From SpSt-333 sp040751955 (GTDB lineage: Bacteria; Bacteroidota; Ignavibacteria; UBA10030; UBA8401): a DNA stretch of 64,000 nucleotides. Position 1 is the first letter of the stretch, and each line of letters begins with the position of its first letter. The notes under the pieces were generated by a model that was not told where the DNA came from, did not search any database, and saw only the letters and a program-made list of their open reading frames with translations. The position numbers and the translations under genes were made by a program. Location: positions 33,178 to 97,177 of the forward strand of contig JBFMFY010000005.1 in assembly GCA_040751955.1 (NCBI GenBank), in the 5' to 3' direction. This document shows positions 48,433-57,431 of the stretch, in pieces.

Positions 48433-49257
48433 ATGCTTCAACGAATTTACCAATACCTCTTCCTCTTCAAGGAATATGTTCTCCTCGTCGTCCTTGTAGG
48501 CATTTCCATTGTGTTGATGGTCAACAACGACAATGCGCAGGTGCGGTTCATCCGATCTCTCACCGTCGGTACCATCGGAGCCATTCAACAGACATTTTCA
48601 TTCATACCAAATATCGCTTCCCTGCAGCACGAGAATGAATTGCTGCGGAAAGTAAATGTTACTCTCGCAGACGAAGTGAACCAGTTACGCGAGGCACGGC
48701 TGGAGATCATCCGCCTTCGCTCGATGATCGCGTTGAAAGAGTCCTCCTCTATCGATCTGGTAGCGGGAAAAATTGTTGCGAAGAACATGAACCTGCTGCG
48801 CAACACCATAACACTGGATGTGGGTACAAACGACAGCGTACAGGTAGGAAATCCGGTGGTAACCGGTGAAGGATTGGTCGGACGGGTGGTCGGCGTCAGC
48901 GGGAATTATTCCATTGTACAGATCCTTTTCAACGTCGATTTCCGCGCGAGCGCAAAAGTTCAACGGAGCCGTGTTGATGGCATCATAGCATGGGACGGCA
49001 AAACGCTGGTCTTGAAAGAGATTGCAAAGTCGCAGGATGTGAAAGAGGGAGATGCGATTATTACCTCCGAATACAGCAACACCTTTCCTCCCGGCATCAA
49101 GATCGGCGTTGTCAGCAAGATCAGTGAAATCCCTAATTCCCTTTTCAAACGGATCGAAGTGTCACCGACGGTGAATTTTACGATGACGGAAGAAGTGTAT
49201 GTGATGGATTTTGTGCCGAGTTTGGAGAGGATTGCACTGGAGTCGCAAAAGAAATAA
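48433..49257 (+). CDS. mreC: rod shape-determining protein MreC
   Basis: Membrane-anchored partner of MreB that links cytoskeleton and wall synthesis in the periplasm. The 274-residue protein has one N-terminal membrane helix (~14-33), a coiled coil (~55-98), then a beta-rich MreC domain with Gly-Asn-Pro-Val-Val-Thr-Gly-Glu-Gly-Leu-Val-Gly near residue 138. It is the last gene of the run; mreD, mrdA and rodA do not follow and the next gene is convergent. Confidence 0.93.
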   Translation: MLQRIYQYLFLFKEYVLLVVLVGISIVLMVNNDNAQVRFIRSLTVGTIGAIQQTFSFIPNIASLQHENELLRKVNVTLADEVNQLREARLEIIRLRSMIALKESSSIDLVAGKIVAKNMNLLRNTITLDVGTNDSVQVGNPVVTGEGLVGRVVGVSGNYSIVQILFNVDFRASAKVQRSRVDGIIAWDGKTLVLKEIAKSQDVKEGDAIITSEYSNTFPPGIKIGVVSKISEIPNSLFKRIEVSPTVNFTMTEEVYVMDFVPSLERIALESQKK

Positions 49258-49258
49258 T

Positions 49259-50239
49259 TTACTTTTTCAGCCTTATTAACAATCGCTGCATATCCTCCGG
49301 CAGTTCGCTTTCAAACCTCATCATCTCTTTTGTTACCGGATGAACGAAGCCTAATTTTTTTGCATGCAGCGCCTGGCGCGGCATCATCTCCAACAGGTTT
49401 TTTACTTCCGCTTTCTTTTTCCCTTCGATACCGCCGATAACAATTTCTCTGCCGCCGTATGTCTCGTCGCCGAAGACGGGATGATGAATGTGTGCAAGAT
49501 GGACGCGAATCTGATGCGTCCGTCCGGTGCGGAGATGGAGCTTTACCAGCGCGAGATAGTCGAACTGCTCAATCACTTCATATTCTGTCACCGCATTCTT
49601 TCCGTCGGCAATGACGGCGACTTTCTTCCTGTCCCTCTTGCTCCTGCCGAGCGGCGCGTCGATCACGCCTGATCTCTGCTTGAATCTTCCCCACACGATT
49701 GCATGGTATTCACGCTCAGATGTTTTTGCGGCAAACTGTTTCGCTAATTTCTGGTGCGTCGTCTCGTCTTTTGCAACGACAAGCAATCCGCTCGTGTCTT
49801 TATCCAATCGATGCACAATTCCCGGACGAACGGTATCGAATTCCTCATCTTCTTCGGAATGTAACTGCGAGAGTTTCTCCGAATGATACATCAATGCATT
49901 CACGAGCGTGCCGGAATAATTCTTATATGCGGGATGTGTGACCATGCCGGCGGGTTTGTTTACGACGAGCAGATAGTCGTCTTCGTAAACAATTTCAAGA
50001 GGAATCGCTTCGGCTTTTACTTCAGGCGGATCGGGGCGATTGAGGTTGACTGTAATGATATCATTCGGCTGGAGGAGATAACTTGGTCTAATGTTCCTGC
50101 CGTTCACAGTGATCTCACCGTTCTTGATCGCTTCCTGTACTTTTGTGCGTGTGGCGTTCTCGATATGCGACGTCAAATACGCATCGAGCCGTTCTTTGGA
50201 TTGACCGGGAGGAATGTGAAGTTCAAAGTGATTTTTCAT
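49259..50239 (-). CDS. rluD: RluD-type 23S rRNA pseudouridine synthase
   Basis: Isomerises uridine to pseudouridine in 23S rRNA. From ATG 50239 the product has 326 residues; a TTG start 21 bases upstream is possible. N-terminal S4 RNA-binding domain (~10-70), then the synthase domain with catalytic Asp in Val-His-Arg-Leu-Asp-Lys-Asp-Thr-Ser-Gly near residue 148 and Thr-Gly-Arg-Thr-His-Gln-Ile-Arg-Val-His near 240. Commonly co-located with lspA. Convergent with mreC, with one base between stops. Confidence 0.9.
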   Translation of the reverse strand: MKNHFELHIPPGQSKERLDAYLTSHIENATRTKVQEAIKNGEITVNGRNIRPSYLLQPNDIITVNLNRPDPPEVKAEAIPLEIVYEDDYLLVVNKPAGMVTHPAYKNYSGTLVNALMYHSEKLSQLHSEEDEEFDTVRPGIVHRLDKDTSGLLVVAKDETTHQKLAKQFAAKTSEREYHAIVWGRFKQRSGVIDAPLGRSKRDRKKVAVIADGKNAVTEYEVIEQFDYLALVKLHLRTGRTHQIRVHLAHIHHPVFGDETYGGREIVIGGIEGKKKAEVKNLLEMMPRQALHAKKLGFVHPVTKEMMRFESELPEDMQRLLIRLKK

Positions 50240-50277
50240 TGTCCGAAGGTTATGCTTCAACGTCAGCTGCGCACGAT

Positions 50278-50359
50278 AGTCATACTGAGCAAGCGAGCGT
50301 TGTTTGCGAGCGCGTCGAAGGATGAACCAATTTCAAAAAGGTTCTTGCTCGGCATGGCT
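50278..50359. repeat. decayed copy of the 48281-48382 element
   Basis: AGTCATACTGAGCAAGCGAG followed by a GAGCGCGTCGAAGGATGA segment closely matches the first half of the mreB-mreC element. The right end GCTCGGCATGGCT corresponds to its CTCAGCATGACT end. It lies between rluD and lspA and is about 20 bases shorter. Confidence 0.7.
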
Positions 50360-50382
50360 GCTCTCTGTTGTGGGAGTACAAT

Positions 50383-50988
50383 TCAGGATGAGGTCGATGA
50401 TTCGGTCGCTTCTGATTGTGATGCAGAATCTATGGGCGTCAGTTCCTGCTCATCTTTAACGAAAGAACGGTGAAAGATCAGCATCATCAACACCCCTATT
50501 GTAACGGACGCATCGGCGATATTGAAAACCCAAAAGCGCTGCAGGTGGAATCCGAGAAAATCGATATTAAAAAAATCGACGTCGATAAAATCGACCACCT
50601 TGCCGTGGAACAATCCCCCTTCATCGTACCACACGCCGTAAAAGACACGGTCAATAAGGTTGCCGACAGCACCGCCGAGGATGCATGCCAGCGAAAGCCG
50701 GAAGACAAAATTTTCTTTCCGCATCATGTAGAGATAGAGCAAGATGCCGATACTTGCAATAATAGAGAAGAGCGTCAGGAAGAACTTGCCGCCGATCTCG
50801 ATGCCGAACGCCATGCCGGGATTCTCGATGAACGTCAATCGGAGGAAATCTCCGAGCAGCGGAATGGAACTGCCGAGGGTCATTCCTTCGATATTAATAC
50901 CCAGGAACGGAATGGAAATTCCTTTGATCAAAAACTTCGTTATCTGGTCCGAGATAACGATAAACGCGGTAACGTACAGTACTCTCAC
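50383..50988 (-). CDS. lspA: lipoprotein signal peptidase (signal peptidase II)
   Basis: Aspartic protease that cleaves the signal peptide of lipid-modified prolipoproteins. The 201-residue protein has four membrane helices and both catalytic Asp motifs: Gly-Asn-Leu-Ile-Asp-Arg near residue 113 and Phe-Asn-Ile-Ala-Asp-Ala near 163. The C-terminal tail past ~180 is longer than usual and acidic. It is the processing enzyme for lipoproteins such as those at 3925 and 14126. Confidence 0.94.
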   Translation of the reverse strand: MRVLYVTAFIVISDQITKFLIKGISIPFLGINIEGMTLGSSIPLLGDFLRLTFIENPGMAFGIEIGGKFFLTLFSIIASIGILLYLYMMRKENFVFRLSLACILGGAVGNLIDRVFYGVWYDEGGLFHGKVVDFIDVDFFNIDFLGFHLQRFWVFNIADASVTIGVLMMLIFHRSFVKDEQELTPIDSASQSEATESSTSS

Positions 50989-51013
50989 GCAGCGTCTCTT
51001 TCAGTCTGTCAAG

Positions 51014-51547
51014 TTAAAATTTTTGTTTCAGGTTCTTGCATTCCACACACATCTGTGCGTGCGGGACTGCTTCCAGCCGTTCTTTCGGGATCAATGGACA
51101 GGTCTTGCAGAGATACTTCGGTTCGTCGATGCACTCGATGCAGAAACCGTACGTCCCTTTTTCAATGCGGCGCAGTGCGTCGTCGAGATAATTCAGAAAT
51201 TTTCCTTCGCGCGACGCAAAGAGGAATGTCTTTTCCCGCTCCATCGCATCGGTTCCCTGTTCCATGTGCATGGAGTATGTGGAATTTTCGCTGGCATATT
51301 CGCCGGTCGTCACATCCATCATGCTCTCTTTGAGGATGGCGAGTTCTTCAAGGATCTCTTTCCTCTTCTCGGTAATGATCTGCTTGAAGTAGGCGAGGTC
51401 TTTTGCGCTGTATCCTTTCACCGGTTTTCGCTTTACCGGTTTGGCAGCAACCTTTTTCACTTTCGGTTTCAGACTTTTGGCAATCCGTTCACTTTTGGCT
51501 TTTGCTTTCGTCGGTTTCTTTTTCACAGCAATCTTTGCTTTTGCCAT
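51014..51547 (-). CDS. DksA/TraR-type zinc-finger protein
   Basis: A 177-residue protein with a Lys/Ala/Pro-rich basic N-terminal tail (~1-45), a coiled-coil region (~50-120) and a C-terminal zinc motif (Cys-Ile-Glu-Cys near 137, Cys-Lys-Thr-Cys near 149, then Cys-Val-Glu-Cys near 169). The architecture is that of DksA/TraR proteins, which enter the RNA polymerase secondary channel or bind the enzyme. The coiled coil lacks a clear pair of acidic tip residues that I can point to, so regulation by ppGpp is uncertain. It sits between lspA and ileS. Confidence 0.8.
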   Translation of the reverse strand: MAKAKIAVKKKPTKAKAKSERIAKSLKPKVKKVAAKPVKRKPVKGYSAKDLAYFKQIITEKRKEILEELAILKESMMDVTTGEYASENSTYSMHMEQGTDAMEREKTFLFASREGKFLNYLDDALRRIEKGTYGFCIECIDEPKYLCKTCPLIPKERLEAVPHAQMCVECKNLKQKF

Positions 51548-51558
51548 AGATGCCCCCT

Positions 51559-54500
51559 TTAGGTTGTAATTTTTTCGATACCGATATCACACATCTCGCC
51601 GTTGATATCTTCTGTTATTTTGCTCATCCCGTCAACCGTTCCCTCCTTCAGTTCTACTGCGAGTGTCTCGCGTTTAATGTACTCCATCATGCTGCTGAGT
51701 GCATCCTTCAACGTTGCTCCTGCCGAAAACGTAATTGCTATTCTGTCTGTAACTTCCAGTCCGGAATCTTTTCTGAGATTCTGCACTCTGTTGACAAATT
51801 CCCGTGCGAATCCTTCGTTCCGCAGTTCGGGGGTAATCTCCGTATCAAGTGCAACCATAATCGCGCCGTCGGTTTCAACAAGCCATCCCTTCAAGTCTTC
51901 GTGAAGAATCTCTACATCCTCTTTGCTCACTGCAAAGTACGAACCGTTGTGAGGAAACTGGAACGAACCTGCTTTTTGCAGCTGCGTAATCTCCGACGAG
52001 GTCATCTCCCGGACCTTTGCCGCCACCTCCTGCACCTGTTTCCCGAATTTTTGTCCGAGAGAGCGGAAGTTCGGCTTCGCTTTCTTCTTCACGATACCCG
52101 AATCGTCCGTGACGAACTCAATCTCTTTGACATTGATCTCTTCGAGGATGACATCTTCCATCATCTTTACTTCCTGTTTATGATGCTCGTCGCTGATCGG
52201 AAGAATGATCTTCTGCAATGGCTGCCGGACTTTCAAATTTGATTTCATGCGCATCGCACGCACGATACCGACAATGCGGATCGCGTACTCCATCCTCTCT
52301 TCCAGTCCCTTATCGATCACGTTTTCATCAACCTTCGGAATATACGAAAGATGTACCGATGAATAAGCCTCTTTTTTTGTCGCCGCGTTTAATGTGCGGT
52401 AGATCTCATCTGCCAAAAAAGGAGCAATTGGCGCAGTCATTTTCACGATGGAATCAAGGCATTCATACAATGTTTGATAGGCGGCGGTCTTGTCCTTCCC
52501 TTTTTCGCTCTTCCAGAAACGGCGTCTGTTGCGGCGAACGTACCAATTGGAAAGATTGTCGAGTGTAAAATCGGCAACTGCGCGCGCCGCCTTCGTTATA
52601 TCATACTCATCCATGAACTGCGTGTATTGTTTGATCAGCGTGTTGAGTGACGACATGATCCAGCGGTCAATCTCCGCCCGTTCGTTCACCGGAATGCGAG
52701 GCTCGCTGTAGTCGAACTTGTCGATGTTTGCGTAGAGTGCAAAGAATGAATATGTATTCACCAGCGTACTGAAAAATTTGCGCTGTACTTCTCCAATCCC
52801 TTCTTCATCGAACAGCGTCGGGCGCCAGACAGGAGAATTCGACACAAGGTACCACCGCGTTGCATCGGCGCCGTACTTATGGATAAGACTGAACGGATCG
52901 ACAGTGTTCCCTTTCGATTTGGACATCTTCTGCCCGTTCTTATCCAGGATCAGTTCATTCACCAGCACATTCTTATACGCCGGCTTATTGAAAAGGAACG
53001 TACCGATGGAATGCAGCGTATAGAACCAACCGCGCGTCTGATCGATCCCTTCGGAGATGAAATCAGCAGGATACGCTTTCTCGAAAATCTCTTTATTCTC
53101 AAACGGATAGTGCCACTGAGCGAACGGCATCGCTCCGGAATCGAACCACACGTCGATCAGTTCCGGCGTGCGGCGGAGATATTTTCCGTCGGAGGATTTA
53201 AATGCAAGGCGATCGACAGTTGGTTTGTGGGGATCGAGTGTTTTCAGATCTTCTTTTGAAAATATCTTTCCTGTCGGTTTTCCGCTCTCATCAAGCCATT
53301 CCGCTCCGATCAATTCTTCGAAACTCCCGATACATTTTTTTATCTCGTCATCTTCCGACATCCAGATGGGAAGCGGCGTTCCCCAATATCTGTCGCGAGA
53401 CAACGCCCAATCTTTATTCTCCTCCAGCCAGTTGCCAAAGCGTCCTTCACCCACTTCTTTCGGAATCCAGTTGATCTGCTTGTTCAGATCGATCATCCGA
53501 TTCGCATACTCCGTTGTGCGGATGTACCACGAATCGCGGGCGTAGTACAGCAGCGGCGACGAGCAACGCCAGCAGTGGGGATAACTGTGTTGATACGATT
53601 CCTTCTTGTAGAGAATATTTCTCGATTTCAAATTGAGGATGATGTCCGCGTCGGCATCCTTAACGAACTTTCCTTTGAAATCAGTCACTGCATCTTCAAA
53701 CTCACCGGACTTGTTCACGGGATGGATCGTCGGCAGCCCGTACTTGCGGCAGGTCTGATAGTCATCTTCACCGTATGCCGGCGCCATGTGCACGATGCCG
53801 GAACCGGTATCGGTGGTGACGAAACTTCCTTCCACAACGTACCAGCCTTTTTCTTTCACCTTGTGGTAGTTGAAGATGCGCTCGTACTCTTTTCCGAGCA
53901 GTTCTTTCCCTTTGAATTCTTTAACAACAGAATATTTCTCTTTCAGAACTTCAAGCCGCGCTTTTGCCAGAATAAAAAATTCGCCGGTCGGTTTTGTCTC
54001 TTCTCCTTCGGTATGCAGCAGTTCTACTTTCACATAATCGATGTCGGGATGGACGGCAAGGGCAACGTTCGATATCAATGTCCACGGCGTCGTCGTCCAA
54101 ACGAGAAAGTACGTGTTCTGTTCATCCTTCAGTTTCATCTTTACGTACACACTCGGATCTTTCACATCCTTGTATCCCAGTGCAACTTCATGAGACGACA
54201 GCGGTGTTTCGCACCGAGGGCAGTACGGCTGGATCTTGTAACCGCGGTAGATCATATTCTCGTCGTAATACCGCTTCAGCGCCCACCAGATTGATTCGAT
54301 GTAATTATTATGGAACGTCACGTACGGATCGGAGAGATCGACCCAGTACCCCATTTCACGCGTCATCTGTTCCCACTCTGTTTTGTATTTCCACACAGAT
54401 TCTCGGCATGCTTTATTGAATTTTTCGACGCCGTAATCGAGAATCTCGTCCTTGTGCTTGATGCCGATCTGCTTTTCAACTTCGATCTCGACCGGAAGTC

Positions 54501-54765
54501 CGTGCGTATCCCATCCCGCCTTCCGATGCACCTGAAATCCGCTCATTGTTTTGTAGCGGCAGAAGGCATCTTTCAACGCACGCGCCATAATATGGTGAAT
54601 GCCGGGCTTGCCGTTTGCCGTGGGGGGACCTTCGTAAAATGTGTACTGCGGCTTGCCGCTGCGGGAGGTGATGCTCTCTTCAAAGATCTTCTTCTCTTCC
54701 CAGTACTTAAGGTTTTCTTTTTCTACGGCAGAGTAATTTATTTTGTCGGTTAATTCTTTAAACAT
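51559..54765 (-). CDS. ileS: isoleucyl-tRNA synthetase
   Basis: Charges tRNA-Ile with isoleucine. The 1068-residue length and absence of a C-terminal zinc finger fit the longer, eukaryote-like IleS2 group, some members of which resist mupirocin; that is inference. Class I motifs: the HIGH-type Pro-Gly-Ile-His-His near residue 54 and Lys-Met-Ser-Lys-Ser near 615. The editing (CP1) domain sits between, with Thr-Thr-Thr-Pro-Trp-Thr near 224. It begins one base after the yoeB toxin gene's stop. Confidence 0.96.
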   Translation of the reverse strand: MFKELTDKINYSAVEKENLKYWEEKKIFEESITSRSGKPQYTFYEGPPTANGKPGIHHIMARALKDAFCRYKTMSGFQVHRKAGWDTHGLPVEIEVEKQIGIKHKDEILDYGVEKFNKACRESVWKYKTEWEQMTREMGYWVDLSDPYVTFHNNYIESIWWALKRYYDENMIYRGYKIQPYCPRCETPLSSHEVALGYKDVKDPSVYVKMKLKDEQNTYFLVWTTTPWTLISNVALAVHPDIDYVKVELLHTEGEETKPTGEFFILAKARLEVLKEKYSVVKEFKGKELLGKEYERIFNYHKVKEKGWYVVEGSFVTTDTGSGIVHMAPAYGEDDYQTCRKYGLPTIHPVNKSGEFEDAVTDFKGKFVKDADADIILNLKSRNILYKKESYQHSYPHCWRCSSPLLYYARDSWYIRTTEYANRMIDLNKQINWIPKEVGEGRFGNWLEENKDWALSRDRYWGTPLPIWMSEDDEIKKCIGSFEELIGAEWLDESGKPTGKIFSKEDLKTLDPHKPTVDRLAFKSSDGKYLRRTPELIDVWFDSGAMPFAQWHYPFENKEIFEKAYPADFISEGIDQTRGWFYTLHSIGTFLFNKPAYKNVLVNELILDKNGQKMSKSKGNTVDPFSLIHKYGADATRWYLVSNSPVWRPTLFDEEGIGEVQRKFFSTLVNTYSFFALYANIDKFDYSEPRIPVNERAEIDRWIMSSLNTLIKQYTQFMDEYDITKAARAVADFTLDNLSNWYVRRNRRRFWKSEKGKDKTAAYQTLYECLDSIVKMTAPIAPFLADEIYRTLNAATKKEAYSSVHLSYIPKVDENVIDKGLEERMEYAIRIVGIVRAMRMKSNLKVRQPLQKIILPISDEHHKQEVKMMEDVILEEINVKEIEFVTDDSGIVKKKAKPNFRSLGQKFGKQVQEVAAKVREMTSSEITQLQKAGSFQFPHNGSYFAVSKEDVEILHEDLKGWLVETDGAIMVALDTEITPELRNEGFAREFVNRVQNLRKDSGLEVTDRIAITFSAGATLKDALSSMMEYIKRETLAVELKEGTVDGMSKITEDINGEMCDIGIEKITT

Positions 54766-54766
54766 T

Positions 54767-55030
54767 TCATTTGTTTCTTGTATAGTGATACCGGCATCGG
54801 ATTACATATAATTTCCCTGAATTGTATTTATAAACAAGCCGGTGTGTGTCGTCAATTCCCCTCGACCAAAAACCGGCAAGATCCCCTTTTAACGGCTCCG
54901 GTTTCCCAATTCCTGTAAATGGATTTCGCAGGCAATCTCTGATCAATTCGTTAATTAGTTCCAATTTTTTCTTATCTGTTTCAATCCAATAGGTATAATC
55001 TTCCCAACCTGCTTTGGTGAAATTTATCAC
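54767..55030 (-). CDS. yoeB: YoeB-family mRNA-cleaving toxin
   Basis: A ribosome-dependent endoribonuclease toxin. The 87-residue protein has the YoeB signature Trp-Glu-Asp-Tyr-Thr-Tyr-Trp near residue 9, Gly-Lys-Pro-Glu-Pro-Leu-Lys-Gly near 41 with Glu as general base, Ser-Arg-Gly-Ile-Asp-Asp-Thr-His-Arg-Leu-Val-Tyr near 55, and Arg-Tyr-His-Tyr at the end with catalytic His. The GTG start overlaps the antitoxin stop by 4 bases. The antitoxin reading frame is broken (see the pseudogene entry), which is hard to reconcile with an active toxin. Confidence 0.9.
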   Translation of the reverse strand: MINFTKAGWEDYTYWIETDKKKLELINELIRDCLRNPFTGIGKPEPLKGDLAGFWSRGIDDTHRLVYKYNSGKLYVIRCRYHYTRNK

Positions 55031-55256
55031 TTGCCAAGGTCCTTTTCAGAAATCGAAACAAATTCTCCCGCTTTGTATTGAGCGAGAGATTCTGCTAAAG
55101 CAGCAGCATTTGCTTCTGACGAAAGAAGATAGTCGGTTTCATCCATTTCATCTGAAACGGTCACTTTAATTGTGTCTGATTTTTCAAATAAGGATTTAAT
55201 TTTTCCACAAAGTTCGAATCAAAATTACTTTTTTTGATCTTGAAGGTTGCTTCCAT
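55027..55256 (-). pseudogene. YefM/Phd-type antitoxin partner with frameshift
   Basis: From ATG 55256 (GGAG site upstream) the frame reads 31 residues and stops at 55161. If one A is added in the five-A run at 55200-55204, the frame continues as Lys-Ile-Lys-Ser-Leu-Phe-Glu-Lys-Ser-Asp...Val-Ser-Asp-Glu-Met-Asp-Glu-Thr-Asp-Tyr-Leu-Leu, and closes with a TGA overlapping the yoeB GTG. That restored protein (~76 residues) has the length and final context of a type II antitoxin. The break may be real, a slippage site, or an assembly error. If real, the intact first 31 residues alone would not bind the toxin. Confidence 0.75.
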
Positions 55257-55264
55257 ACAATCTC

Positions 55265-56086
55265 CTATAGTCTCGTTACTACTTCTTTCATAATTGCGGT
55301 CAATTTTGGTTCTGCCTCGCTGGCAACGGCGATTACTTCCTGCAGCGACACCGGCTTTAATGCGTCGGGAAAACATTCGTCCGTTATGATTGAAAAGCCG
55401 AGCACCCGCATTGACTGGTGGACACCAACGATTACTTCAGGGACGGTTGACATGCCAACCATGTCGGCGCCGATGGTGCGCAAAAATCGGTACTCAGCGC
55501 GCGTTTCCAACGTCGGACCGGTCATTGCGACAAACACTCCTTTTTGCAGCCTGAGTTTAAGGTCTATCGCAACCTTTTCGGCAAGCGAAATTAATTCCTT
55601 CGTGTACGGCTCGGACATATCGGGAAATCTGGGACCGAATTCTTCATCGTTGGCGCCTATGAGCGGATTGTCACCGAGCAAATTGATGTGGTCGGTGATA
55701 AGGACGATGTCCCCTTTCGTGAAGAGAGGATTCATACCCCCAGCCGCATTGGAGATGAGCAGCGTGTTCACACCCAAAAATTTCATCACGCGTACGGGGA
55801 AGGTTACCTGCTGCATCGTGTATCCCTCGTAGAAGTGAAACCGCCCTTGCATGGCAACGATCTTTTTACCGCCGAGAGTGCCGAAGATCAGTTTTCCTTT
55901 ATGTGATTCAACAGTGGAGACGGGGAAATGGGGAATGTCACCGTAATCGACAATGGTTTCGATCTCGATCTCTTTCACCAATCCGCCGAGTCCGGTACCG
56001 AGAATGATACCGACCGTCGGTTTCATCCGGGTCTTTGTACGAAGGAATGCTACTGTTTCGTCAATTTTTTTTCTGAGTTCGGACAT
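55265..56086 (-). CDS. punA: purine-nucleoside phosphorylase (PNP-I, trimeric)
   Basis: Phosphorolyses guanosine, inosine and their deoxy forms for purine salvage. The 273-residue protein has Ile-Leu-Gly-Thr-Gly-Leu-Gly-Gly near residue 28 (phosphate site), Asn-Ala-Ala-Gly-Gly-Met-Asn near 113, Gly-Pro-Thr-Leu-Glu-Thr-Arg-Ala-Glu-Tyr near 187, and Val-Gly-Met-Ser-Thr-Val-Pro-Glu near 208. The layout is that of the trimeric, hexa-absent class of PNP. Its start overlaps divIVA's stop by one base. Confidence 0.94.
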   Translation of the reverse strand: MSELRKKIDETVAFLRTKTRMKPTVGIILGTGLGGLVKEIEIETIVDYGDIPHFPVSTVESHKGKLIFGTLGGKKIVAMQGRFHFYEGYTMQQVTFPVRVMKFLGVNTLLISNAAGGMNPLFTKGDIVLITDHINLLGDNPLIGANDEEFGPRFPDMSEPYTKELISLAEKVAIDLKLRLQKGVFVAMTGPTLETRAEYRFLRTIGADMVGMSTVPEVIVGVHQSMRVLGFSIITDECFPDALKPVSLQEVIAVASEAEPKLTAIMKEVVTRL

Positions 56087-56613
56087 TACAGTTTCTTTAA
56101 GACCTCATCAATCTGGAAATGCTCTTTGCCCGTCCCTTGTGAAATATCTTGATGCTCTATTTCCTCGTCTGCTTCCAGCGCTTTGATCAATTCCAATTCG
56201 GAATTCAGCAGAACTTTCAAACGGCTGACGAGCACCTCTTTCTTTGCTTTGAGATTTGAAAGTTCCTCTTTCGCTTTCATCACATCCATCCGTGCATGGT
56301 CAATGATCTGGCTCGCTTTCAATTCCGCTTCCTGAATGATCAACTCCCCTTCTTTGCGGGCATTGTCAACAGACCGGGCGCTTGTTTCCTGTGCCTGCAT
56401 CAAGATCTGCTGGAGGTCGCGCTCTTTTTGCTTGAAGTCGCGTAACTGCACTTCCATCTCGATGAATTGCTCACGTACCTCCTTAGACTGTTTGAGCATT
56501 TCGGAGAATTCGTTCGAGAGCGTATCGAGAAACGCATCGACCTCGATCGGGTCGTACCCTCTCAATACTTTTTTGAATTCCTGCTTCTTGATATCCAGCG
56601 GAGTGATCTTCAT
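56086..56613 (-). CDS. DivIVA-like coiled-coil protein
   Basis: A 175-residue protein with the DivIVA N-terminal motif: Ile-Thr-Pro-Leu-Asp-Ile...Phe-Lys-Lys-Val-Leu-Arg-Gly-Tyr-Asp-Pro-Ile-Glu-Val-Asp-Ala-Phe-Leu-Asp near residues 3-30, then a long coiled coil to ~150. DivIVA binds curved membrane and organises poles or division sites in Gram-positives; a similar protein in this lineage is known but its role is unclear. It is 8 bases after yggS. Confidence 0.85.
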   Translation of the reverse strand: MKITPLDIKKQEFKKVLRGYDPIEVDAFLDTLSNEFSEMLKQSKEVREQFIEMEVQLRDFKQKERDLQQILMQAQETSARSVDNARKEGELIIQEAELKASQIIDHARMDVMKAKEELSNLKAKKEVLVSRLKVLLNSELELIKALEADEEIEHQDISQGTGKEHFQIDEVLKKL

Positions 56614-56621
56614 GCTTCCTC

Positions 56622-57314
56622 CTATTGTTTTGTGCGTAACCCAAAAATTGCGGTGCCGATGCGAATCATCGTTGAACCTTCCTCAATTGCTATTTCGAAA
56701 TCGTGTGTCATACCCATGGAAAGGATCGTCATTGGTTGACGGAGTATCCTTTGGCTGTTTGCCGTATCGAATATATTCTTCAACACCTTAAATGATGTCC
56801 GAGATTCATCCTTGTTATCCGTAAACGGACCGATGGTCATTAATCCTTTGAGATTCACATGGTGCAACCCGTCCACATACCGCATCAGATCAATTGCCTT
56901 TTCAGGTTTAACGCCAAACTTCGTCGCCTCTTCCGATGTGTTCACTTCGATCAATACATCAATCACACGGCTGCTTTTTTGCGCCCGTTTGTCAATTTCA
57001 GCCGCTAATCCTTCGCTATCAACTGAGTGGATAAGATGGATCCATTCGGCAATGTATTTTACTTTATTGGATTGTAAATGCCCGATAAAATGCCATCGTA
57101 TCGGATTGGTTATCAAAGCATTTCGCTTTTCTATCAGTTCCTGAACGTAATTTTCACCAAAATCTGTCTGTCCTGCCAAAAATCCCTCAAGAACTTTATC
57201 CGGTCCGAATGTTTTACTAACCGCAATCAATTCAACCGATTGCGGGTCTCTCCCAATCCGAAAACACGCCTTCGCTACATTTTCCCTAATATTTTTAATG
57301 TTTTCGGCAATCAT
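56622..57314 (-). CDS. yggS: YggS-family PLP-binding protein
   Basis: A 230-residue alanine-racemase-fold protein (PLPBP/PROSC family) that helps keep the PLP pool in balance. The PLP Lys is in Ile-Ala-Val-Ser-Lys-Thr near residue 33. Further motifs His-Phe-Ile-Gly-His-Leu-Gln-Ser-Asn-Lys near 76 and Ser-Met-Gly-Met-Thr-His-Asp-Phe near 200 are typical. Preceded by no clear promoter in the 167-base gap. Confidence 0.93.
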   Translation of the reverse strand: MIAENIKNIRENVAKACFRIGRDPQSVELIAVSKTFGPDKVLEGFLAGQTDFGENYVQELIEKRNALITNPIRWHFIGHLQSNKVKYIAEWIHLIHSVDSEGLAAEIDKRAQKSSRVIDVLIEVNTSEEATKFGVKPEKAIDLMRYVDGLHHVNLKGLMTIGPFTDNKDESRTSFKVLKNIFDTANSQRILRQPMTILSMGMTHDFEIAIEEGSTMIRIGTAIFGLRTKQ

Positions 57315-57431
57315 TATTCAAGATTAGGTGGAAATATAATTCTTTATCACGCTAAAAACAATAAAAGGCTTGGTCGGTGGAGAATTTGGTTAGTGTTTTC
57401 GTTGACTTGTGTAGTATTCTGTACAATAAAA

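Noticed and set aside
50470..51562. Long plus-strand frames opposite lspA and the dksA-like gene
   Set aside because: Two overlapping shadows of real minus-strand genes with clear motifs; no start site or family.
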